A stretch of DNA of 23,020 nt. It comes from Ichthyophonus hoferi. Lineage: Eukaryota; Opisthokonta; Ichthyosporea; Ichthyophonida; Ichthyophonidae. The notes beneath the pieces are model-generated. The model was not told the DNA's origin and did not search any database. It saw nothing but the letters and a program-made list of their open reading frames with translations. Shown here piece after piece: positions 12,301 through 20,000 of the stretch (positions within the stretch are counted from its first letter, which is position 1; each line of letters begins with the position of its first letter). The translations under genes were made by a program, and so were the position numbers. The stretch is taken from positions 11,420 to 34,439 of the forward strand of contig NAOQ01000190.1 in the NCBI GenBank assembly GCA_002751075.1. Reading direction: 5' to 3'.

Positions 12301-14704
12301 GTGCCGTACCATATCATATATACACCATACCACGTATGATATATATGACATCCATAACCTTACACACACAACTCACAAATATATATATATATAATTTTAA
12401 AAGTAACTACTAATAATGATTGGTGCAAACGTCTGTGGAAACTAGTGGATATGTGATCGAATAGCATTCACTTCGACATGTCTCATTTTATGAGGCTCAT
12501 ACTATTGGTTGTTAATAAAGAAAAAAGAATGAATAAAACCGAGAAGGAGAGCAAAATTACCCAATCAAGACATGGGCTTGACTTTTAATGATCCAATCAA
12601 AGGATTAGCTTACCCGTGAATTTTCACAGACTGGCATTACTTTATGGCATGGTCGATGTACCTTTCTAAAGCATTCTGTAATCCAATCATAGTTTAGGAT
12701 GTAAATATATTTGTACAGTACCTCAGAAACATTGGGCGTAGGATATACTTTCCTATTCATTAGTCACATATATCGGTTGAAAATTCCTAACCCACTACAA
12801 TCAAGTACTTTTTTAATAAAAAATAAAAATAGAAAAGAATCTATATATAGATGTGTAATATAAATATAAACACAGGATCACAAAAAAACATAATACTATA
12901 TAAGCACAAAGTGATACATAAACTGAACTAAACTACCAAGCACCAATAAAGGAAAGAGAGATCTATAAGTAAAAACAATTGAAATATAATAAATAGTAAA
13001 ATATATAGTAGGTCTTAATAATAGATACCTTCCCTAAAGGTCGATGGAGGAAAATCATTTCATTCTGAGATGTAGCAAGACAGATTGCAACTACAATAGC
13101 AGCATACACACATCATATATTCACCGTATAAAGTGTAAGGATATATACAAGAAAAGGAATTTTAAAATATGGTTAGCGCATACTGTGATTTCAAAATATG
13201 ATATAAAGAGTACATGTGACTTGCTGGACAGCTAAAGAGAGTGTGAAAGACAGTAATGAAAATGAGCTAACATGGAATAAAATAATATATCTATATAGTC
13301 TGATAACCAGAATAAGATTTTTTTATAATAAAAAAACAAACTTTTACTGATAGGATAGCATACTTACGTTTACATTTAAATCCGTCTTTGACAATCACCA
13401 TACCACATTGATGGCAAGTAGATAGCATAATCGTGCTCTCACTGCGGATTATTCATATCCTTATCAACATAGGTGGACAGTTACAAATGTATTTATGTAT
13501 GTATATGTACGTGTAACACATGACCATAGATAGACGCATAAAGTATGAACCTCACTTCACTTCCCGGCATAACTATATACACTCTATCATAGCATATCTT
13601 TCTCTCACCGCCTTACACAAACCAACACTCTCTCGCGATAAGTATATACTTAGGCAGAGGGGTATGGCTAGAGTATAGAGTATAGAGCACCTACATCCAA
13701 TAATGCCCATCCTTGCATATCCCTTTAGGATAAGATATAGCCTGGGGGATAATGTTAATGAGTAATTTGATCTATTTTATGTAATTATCACTATATGTAT
13801 ATATGTATATATAAACATAGGTATAGGGATAGCCATATGTGTATGAAAATATATATTTTCATATGATATACCATATATTATGTTACATTTTATATAATAT
13901 TTTCTAATTAATTATTACTCTATATGATGTTTTAGGTCAAATACTAATAGTAAAATCACGCTTTTAGGCTATTAAAAAACTAACAGACTTGGCTCAGATA
14001 AGTATGAGTATCATCTAGTATAGTAAAAAATCATGTGTTGTAGCACAATATTATACAATAATACAACACATTATAAGATAATATTTTGTAGTGCAACATA
14101 ATACATTAATATAATATATTGTAAGAGAGTGTATCTTAGTATGTGAAACATCACTAAAAAATTTCTAATAATTATTTGAAAAACCCTACCCACCTTTGGT
14201 TTATCAGAAAGAAGCAAGTTATTACAGGGTGAATCTGTGTTCATAGTAACACAATACTCATGGGCTGGCGCCTTGCATTCTATCATGATAGCATTTCATA
14301 TCAAATATTCAATATATGAGTATATAATATATACCATCTATTTACTTATTCACATGTGCAAAAGGAAAAACATTCCTCCCTTCTCCCAGAAAAAAATAGT
14401 TATCCTTTGACAACTGCACCCACACTTCTACACAAATACAAATAAACGCTTATATGCAAAAAACATAAAAAAAGAAACACACACCTCCAAGACTCCTTGA
14501 ATTAAAATAATACATTTAGTATAATATTTTAAAACAGTACAAACACTCACAAAAACCAGTTCTGATTTGCAAAACTTCAACCCTTACCTCGGCATATTTG
14601 CCCTTGTTTCTTCAAGCCCCATAGTAGTTCCCCGCAAAATATACAGTAAGTAGGTGGCAAGAATGTGTTTTGTTTAAAGAGGTGTGGCTTAAAGTCCTTG
14701 ATAC
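6266..14704 (-). CDS. Protein kinase D-like Ser/Thr kinase with two C1 domains (5' end unresolved)
   Basis: Sixteen exons on the minus strand, in order: 14704-14588, 14279-14194, 13741-13695, 13441-13368, 12675-12614, 11984-11554, 10593-10513, 10185-10116, 9707-9578, 9086-9001, 8761-8681, 8406-8352, 7912-7840, 7480-7392, 6647-6559, 6349-6266. All have GT-AG borders and matching phases, and they join into one open frame of 551 residues plus stop. Counting from the first split codon: C1-A spans residues 8-58, C1-B 81-125, a Ser/Pro-rich linker 130-265, the kinase domain about 268-524 and a short tail 525-551. Catalytic residues are complete (Lys294, Glu314, HRD 391-393, DFG 417-419, APE 441-443). 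Closest by memory is protein kinase D of the CAMK group; the subdomain VII stretch SDDPKYPMTVKLADFGLAR resembles PKD. Unlike PKD there is no PH domain and the C1s are close together. Such kinases are recruited to membranes by diacylglycerol. The exon or exons before 14704, including the start codon, were not found with confidence. Confidence 0.87.
6659..6720 (-). repeat. Intron-tail repeat, copy 3 (most diverged)
   Basis: This sits just upstream of the acceptor of the exon at 6647. On the gene strand it shares TTGGAATA, TTTTATGG and TTAATTTTTAAT with the copies at 6774-6850 and 7481-7562, in the same order and orientation. Confidence 0.5.
6774..6850 (-). repeat. Intron-tail repeat, copy 2 (inside an intron)
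   Basis: About 75 bases closely match 7481-7562. Shared blocks on the plus strand are CCATAAAAGGCTAAA, CCAATAAA and GCATTAAAA, and the copy ends in CTGTC, the complement of an acceptor-like ACAG. No exon follows it here. Confidence 0.7.
7481..7562 (-). repeat. Intron-tail repeat, copy 1 (at a used 3' splice site)
   Basis: This is the last 80 or so bases of the intron before the exon 7480-7392, ending in TTTCACAG on the gene strand. It matches 6774-6850 over its length and 6659-6720 more weakly. Confidence 0.7.
10361..10392. repeat. (TGTA)8 microsatellite
   Basis: Eight perfect TGTA units inside the kinase intron between exons 10593-10513 and 10185-10116. Confidence 0.95.
10745..10764. repeat. 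(AT)n microsatellite
   Basis: A 20-base AT run in an intron of the minus-strand kinase. Similar shorter runs occur near 7012, 7157, 8453, 8503, 9435 and 12377. Confidence 0.9.
11189..11219. repeat. (GGATAGTA)n short tandem repeat
   Basis: Nearly four head-to-tail copies of an 8-base unit in an intron of the minus-strand kinase. Confidence 0.9.
11554..11984 (-). other. Exon for the Ser/Pro-rich linker between C1 domains and kinase
   Basis: This 431-base exon encodes about 143 residues rich in Ser, Pro, Arg and Thr. It includes RSLLQAPPLPPSLPPAIPP and several Arg-x-x-Ser stretches such as RRNTDSP and ARRSIETP. Its last residues (HIGS) are the first part of the glycine loop, completed in the next exon (GAFGNVFF). 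PKD has a PH domain in this position; nothing here resembles one. The composition suggests a disordered, phosphorylated and SH3-binding linker. The acceptor at 11985 was chosen because an in-frame stop lies further upstream; it follows a C/T-rich stretch and matches the preceding phase. Confidence 0.78.
12614..13741 (-). other. C1-B domain, Raf-like atypical type, over three exons
   Basis: Exons 13741-13695, 13441-13368 and 12675-12614 give H-x11-C-x2-C-x10-C-x2-C-x4-H-x2-C-x6-C. Key parts are CKDGHYW, STCHQCGMVIVKDGFKCK and RKVHRPCHK. The spacing of ten between the second and third cysteine pairs, and the missing LLxGLxxQG ligand loop, resemble the atypical C1 of Raf and KSR more than a lipid-binding C1. 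The small 47-base exon 13741-13695 was found by its strong CCCCCAG acceptor; it supplies the first His and restores the phase, which argues that it is real. Only about 22 residues separate the two C1 cores, far fewer than in animal PKD. Confidence 0.8.
14034..14070. repeat. Small inverted repeat
   Basis: TGTGTTGTA at 14034-14042 and its exact complement TACAACACA at 14062-14070 could form a 9-bp stem with a 19-base loop, in the intron after exon 14279-14194. In such AT-rich DNA it may be chance. Confidence 0.4.
14194..14704 (-). other. C1-A domain, typical diacylglycerol-binding type, split over two exons
   Basis: Exons 14704-14588 and 14279-14194 join at a split Glu codon to give the full zinc-ligand pattern H-x12-C-x2-C-x13-C-x2-C-x4-H-x2-C-x8-C. 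The ligand loop reads PPTYCIFCGELLWGLKKQG, with the proline, the glycine after the aromatic residue and the QG pair found in C1 domains that bind diacylglycerol or phorbol ester. The aromatic residue before that glycine is Trp, as in the C1B of novel PKCs, where it is known to raise diacylglycerol affinity. Binding is inferred from these residues. Confidence 0.88.
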
Positions 14705-15388
14705 CTGGATTATAAAGACATATATAGATTGCCCATAGATTCAGTATAGGTGGTATTATTATAGCCACGAAATGTATGTTCTTGGAACTATATAAAACAC
14801 TTTAATATAAATTTCACCTAGTTGAAATTTTACTGAATACTATACGGATAATTAAGAGAGTAATTGCTATATAACAGTAGCTTAGGGAATATAATTAAAG
14901 AAATAATGTGTGATAGTATTAATCAAAAAAGGGTGTTATGTAAATAATAAACTGAGGTGTAAAGACTATATTGCACAGCTTTCCCTACTAGGCCATCCCT
15001 ATTATAAATAGGGTACAGAACAATACTTTTAGTTGTTCCACGCCTCCATATTCTGTATTGCTATTTTTATTGTCATGATTTTTAATTATATATCAGAGTA
15101 ACTTGTACAAGTTTCCGCCAAATCTAGCACAGTATCATTTGAAATTTATTAGATATGGTAAAACGGAATGTAAATGTTTTTATTTCTTATTTATATTATG
15201 ACGTTAACTATATTATATTAGATTATATTACTGTATATTTATATTATTTATATTATAACCAATATAAACCCTATTTCTATTAGAGCTCTTTCCCAATCTT
15301 GGTTGAATATTGCATCCCATACCTATAATAAATATACTATACTGTACAATAATAGACTATAATATACTATCGCAACAAGTTGATGAAA

Positions 15389-15411
15389 TATACTGTTAAA
15401 AAAACAGTATA
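15389..15411. repeat. Perfect 9-bp hairpin
   Basis: TATACTGTT at 15389-15397 pairs exactly with AACAGTATA at 15403-15411 around a 5-base A loop. No role is apparent. Confidence 0.6.
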
Positions 15412-15927
15412 GTAATAAAATAAAAATCTGGTAGATGTGCAAATAAAAAAGACTGTACTGGCTTTATTTTATAAAGAAAACAGTAATAACACATCTATAT
15501 ACACATACCCGTATTCGACACCATTCTGACATTCTACACCATTACTCCATACGTGCACATAAGTACGATAGTATGCATGTATGGTAGTGAGTGCATTTAA
15601 ATTAAGACAAGTTGTATGAGCCGTTATTTAGTAGGCAAAATTAAATTAAGATCTCTATATATAGAAATATAACTATAAATATAAATATAAACATACATAA
15701 ATATATATATATATGCAAACATATACTTTAATTTATTAGCAGTAATATATTTTTCAAAAATAATACCAAACTCTCTCACGTAGTAATATAAATATACTTC
15801 GTTGGCATATTTATAATATCTGTACGCAGTAATTAATGCTTTAATTTTTAAAAAATTAATAATTAATACTACTATTGCATTGTAAATTTCGGACAAATAT
15901 CATGAAGTATAAATATACATATATATT

Positions 15928-15951
15928 TATATATATATATATATATATATT
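15928..15951. repeat. (AT)n microsatellite
   Basis: AT dinucleotide run of about 24 bases between the divergent kinases. Confidence 0.9.
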
Positions 15952-16969
15952 TCTTTAATTGGTAACGTTTTATACATATAAATAGTAACACGAATTCTCA
16001 CACGAATTCAGAGACGCTATCACATGTTATTTATAAACGATAGTAGCAAACATAAACTATTTTAACAATCTCCCTAGCCTAATAATTTTTGGCCCCAAGG
16101 ATAGTTTCTATTAATAACTGCACAATAGACAATAGAGATTAAATAAGCGGTGAAGAATAACCTGGTTGTTATAGATTTTTATATATAGATATATATGCGT
16201 GACAAAGAGGCTACCACAATTGGGGCAAGGAGAGCTCCTAAGGTTGTTTTATAAAACATTAAATAACTGGCTAATACTCCAAAACTGTGAAAACGGAGAG
16301 GGCTATTCGCTTCCCAGCGACTTGAATCTTCAGTTTATCAGTTTATTTGTTCTTTGCTCTTTTTTTGTTTATTGTTGTTGTTTTTCTTTCTCCTAGTCAG
16401 TCCTCTTATTTTATGTGCGCTCTGCTTATCCTAACCTTATCCTGTTCGTCGTTTATCGTTCATATTTTTCTTATACTCAAAATTTCACATTACCACTACA
16501 CACAAGTCCTGCTCTTCCGTCTTCCCATTCATTTATTCTTTTAACTTTCTAGCCATTTATTACTTAATACTATTTTTCAACGGCATGTTCACTAAACCTT
16601 TATTATTTAAACTTATAGATACCACCTTCCCTCCAAGATACCTTTTCAGAACATACTTCTCGTTTTCTTCCGCCTATCTTACTTTTGTCTAACACCCTAT
16701 TGTGATTTTCTTTGCTCTTTATATACTGGCCTTTGTTTAAATGTATTACTGTGATCTCTAATATTATGTGCTTTCATGTTTTTTACAAGTGAAAATATAT
16801 CTAGGTAATTATTAAAATTATATAAATATCCCTTCTCTAAAACCTACAGTATTATATCAAATACACAAATTTTATTACGTAGAGCTCTAGTCTATGCAAA
16901 TAATCATTGAAGAAGATAATTATTGCAACAGATCTTTTCCTACAAACTTCGTATTAATATGCACCCTTG

Positions 16970-16997
16970 TACACCCCAATACCCCCTATACCTACAG
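16970..16997 (+). promoter_or_regulatory. 3' splice-site-like sequence just before the plus-strand kinase ATG
   Basis: A C/T-rich tract (ACCCCAATACCCCC and then TATACCTACAG) ends in CAG at 16995-16997, only eight bases before the ATG at 17006. It looks as strong as the acceptors used inside the gene, which suggests that the first coding exon is spliced to an upstream 5' UTR exon, an upstream coding exon or a trans-spliced leader. The frame stays open from this AG through the ATG. Confidence 0.5.
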
Positions 16998-17005
16998 GCG
17001 CAAGC

Positions 17006-20000
17006 ATGTCTCAAAAGAACAATGTAGACTCAAGTGTAGTTGGTAATGAGGTGGATTTTAAGGAGAAATATCGATTAGACTATAGTTCAATGCTAGCTCA
17101 GTAAGTACTTTCTGTCATATAAGGTCTTAAAAAAAACCTATAAGTAAATATTGTTTCTGTGTCGCTAGATAACATGATATACGTGTTTATTGTATAACAT
17201 AATAATATTACGAAGTTCTACAGGCTGGAGGGGTCAGCGTTGGGGAAAGTATAGTGATTGCTAAAACAATCTTACATCTAATGAGAGATTATTAATATTT
17301 TATCCTCTCCCCTTATACTCTATACGCATGTTTTTTGATCTCCCTATGTTTTCCTTTTCATAATATAAGTTATTTATGTTTTTATATTGTTTTTGGGTCG
17401 ATCTACGATACTTAGTTAAATATAAATGGCATGTTTAGAGGGAGTTATGCAAGAGGAACAAGTAGGGATATATCGTACTATATCATACCACAACATGCTA
17501 TATGATTACCGTTTATATTGCTAATAGTAATCTGCTCATGTTATGCCCCTTATTCCCCTTTGTCTTTTTTTCCCTCTCCCCTCTTCCTTCCCTTTCTACT
17601 CCTCTTTCCCTGCCCCTTTCTCCTACTTACAGGGGATGCTTTGGTTCAGTCTTTCCCTGTAAAGAAATATCGACCAATTCCAATTATGCAGCCAAGATTA
17701 TCTTTATTAAAAACTATATATCGTAAGCAACAGCTTCAACCTATCTCTCTCTCTTACATATACACATTGTTTATTCTCCCTTAAAACAATTTATTATCAT
17801 ATGTTCTAAATAATAAGGCGCGGCTATGTGATCACATATAGATCCTTATGGTTTGCAGGACTACAGTATGTCTGATAGATGGTAGATATGTATTTGTATT
17901 GCGTGTGTTATAGCTGATAATATAATATATGTTCTGTAACTCCTTGAAACATATGCATATGTACTCCAATATGTATACATAGATGTGATATATGGGGCAT
18001 CATATAGATATAATGTGGTTAATCTGTTTTTTTTTTTCTGAATTACTCGTTATGTTTTTCATCTACGTCATTCTATTTTAGTTGTTGAATTTGTTGATAG
18101 TAAAAGTATAATTAGTGATTATTGATTGGAAGATGGGAGAGGATTTTTTTGGGTGTTTATAAAATGCACTGATTTATGTTGAGAGGTTTATCTACAGACT
18201 AGGAGGTAATTTAACAGAGAAGCTAATACAGGAGATAGAGCTGCTGGGGTCAGAGAAAATACAGGCACACGTAAGTTCTTTTGCTGCATATGGTTTGGCT
18301 AAAAAGTGTATATATCAGATATCTATGTATATCACCATATGCCTACGTAGCTGTGTTACTATCTAACTGCATTACTCTCTAACTATATGACTATATAATA
18401 TATAATATATACCTACGTACCTATATGACTATCTAATCATAATAACCCCGTCTGCCTGTCAACACCCAGTGGGGCCTTCTGGGGGCCATAGCAGCCTATC
18501 AATGCGATAAGACGTATATAGTAGTCATGGAGCTGTGTGATATGTCATTGGATGTATCTGCCCTGCGAGACATCCTATTGGGTCAGTGGTTTTTTTTCTA
18601 TCCCTAACATCATACATACATAGCAATAGGGTGCGATTTGTTTGTGTGTCTGTTTCAATGCGTGGTATGTTATGTTACGTTATCTTAACAAGTAAATAGG
18701 ACGTAAAGGGAGGAAGGTGTTAATGGTTTATAATATAATGAGAGTTTGTAATTGGATAATGAAGTTGAATGTTTTTAGCTTTACCCTATGCGTCCTACCG
18801 TGTCTACACTGCGCGTTGTTTACTTCATAAATCGATGCTCATTGATGTTTGATCGTAATAAGAGTTATATTATTGGACCACAGTTTAATTTTAACATTGT
18901 GTGTACATTGAGGCTTTAAAATTAACTATAACAAGGTACGATTATCTGCAGAGGCACAGGCGCCTGTATCTGGACGATTAGGTCTAGCAGGTATGATTGG
19001 TTTATTAATTATTTTTAATTTTTACAGGATGATATATACCATATTATATTTATATAACCACTATGACTATACACATTTGATGCTTATGTTTGCCATGTCC
19101 TTGTGGCGACTGTACCTGCAAATATTGTATTCTGTTACCATACTATTATACACGCTATCCTATATACATATGCACGTTATATACGGTTAACAATATGGTA
19201 TTGTTAATCATTGTGTTTTACATTGAAATAGCTTGTAGTTGGCGCCTTGGGCACCTAAACTATACTTTAGTTTTCCACTTTGACCCTTCCGTTGTTGATA
19301 TATATATAATGATCCTCCCTTCTATCCTCTACCCCCCTCTCTTGCCTTTATTGACATTCTATTGGTCCAACAGAGGGAAATGCCCGCTATATTATGTGGC
19401 AGGTTCTCATGGCTGTCCATTATCTCCACTCCCTTAAGCCAATCATTATACACCGTGATTTAAAGGTATAATTAATTGTATTGTTATGTTTTATGTTGAT
19501 TTGTTGATTTGGATTGGATTGGATTATATGGTAGTGTAGTATTGTGTATTGTGGTGTATTGTATTATATTATATTACAAACTTGTAAAAACATTTGGCTG
19601 GACAAAGATATATTAATATATGTTTAAATGAAGTCATATCTATAATAATCACTGAACAAATCACATATATATATATAATTAAAGAACAGTACAAAACACG
19701 CTCATATCATCCCATCAACCACACCTCCCATTGTTTGATATTATGACTTTTCCTTTTATTTAAACGTATTGTATATCACAAAGGTCTTCATATAACAGTC
19801 TATAGACCATAATTGACCTAACTGTGTATGTATTGTATCATTACTATATATATATCTCTCTCTAGCCTCAGAATATTCTTGTGAAAGACAAGAAATGTGA
19901 TCCCTATCGTGTACGTACACTGGTTGCTGACTTTGGTGTAGCAAGAGTAAGTTTTTTTTTCTTTTTGGATAGTAGAACTTATAGATGTATATTGGTGTAC

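Larger units (their letters stand above)
14705..17005. other. Region between two divergent kinase genes; probable shared promoter and unresolved 5' exons
   Basis: The two kinase genes point away from each other here. The minus-strand kinase must have at least one more 5' exon in this stretch (its first recovered exon begins in mid-codon, phase 1). Two weak candidates exist, at 15052-15017 and 16777-16750 on the minus strand, neither called. The plus strand at about 16330-16740 is strongly C/T-rich, so the minus strand is purine-rich, which makes spurious charged frames there. AT repeats lie at 15700-15714 and 15928-15951, and a hairpin at 15389-15411. No TATA box or other promoter motif stands out in this base composition. 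Confidence 0.55.

Noticed and set aside
13044-13235. Plus-strand 63-codon frame with several Cys and His
   Set aside because: It lies within an intron on the strand opposite to the kinase gene, the Cys/His spacing matches no zinc finger, and no splice context is seen.
15017-15052. Possible internal exon of the minus-strand kinase
   Set aside because: The phase fits, but the acceptor lacks a pyrimidine tract and the donor (GTACCC) is weak; kept only as a candidate in the findings.
15624-15896. Minus-strand 90-codon frame
   Set aside because: Composition is dominated by Tyr, Ile and Lys from AT-rich repeats; no motif and no plausible link to either kinase.
16199-16396. Plus-strand 65-codon frame, and on the minus strand a CPNCGSLFVTH knuckle at the same place
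   Set aside because: Neither has convincing splice sites or a family match. The CPxCG motif was tempting as another zinc finger of the minus-strand kinase, but no second ligand pair and no good donor follow it.
16750-16777. Possible first coding exon of the minus-strand kinase (ATG, donor GTAATA, phase 1)
   Set aside because: The phase fits the first recovered C1 exon, but the donor is weak and the region is purine-rich on this strand, which produces protein-like frames by composition alone.
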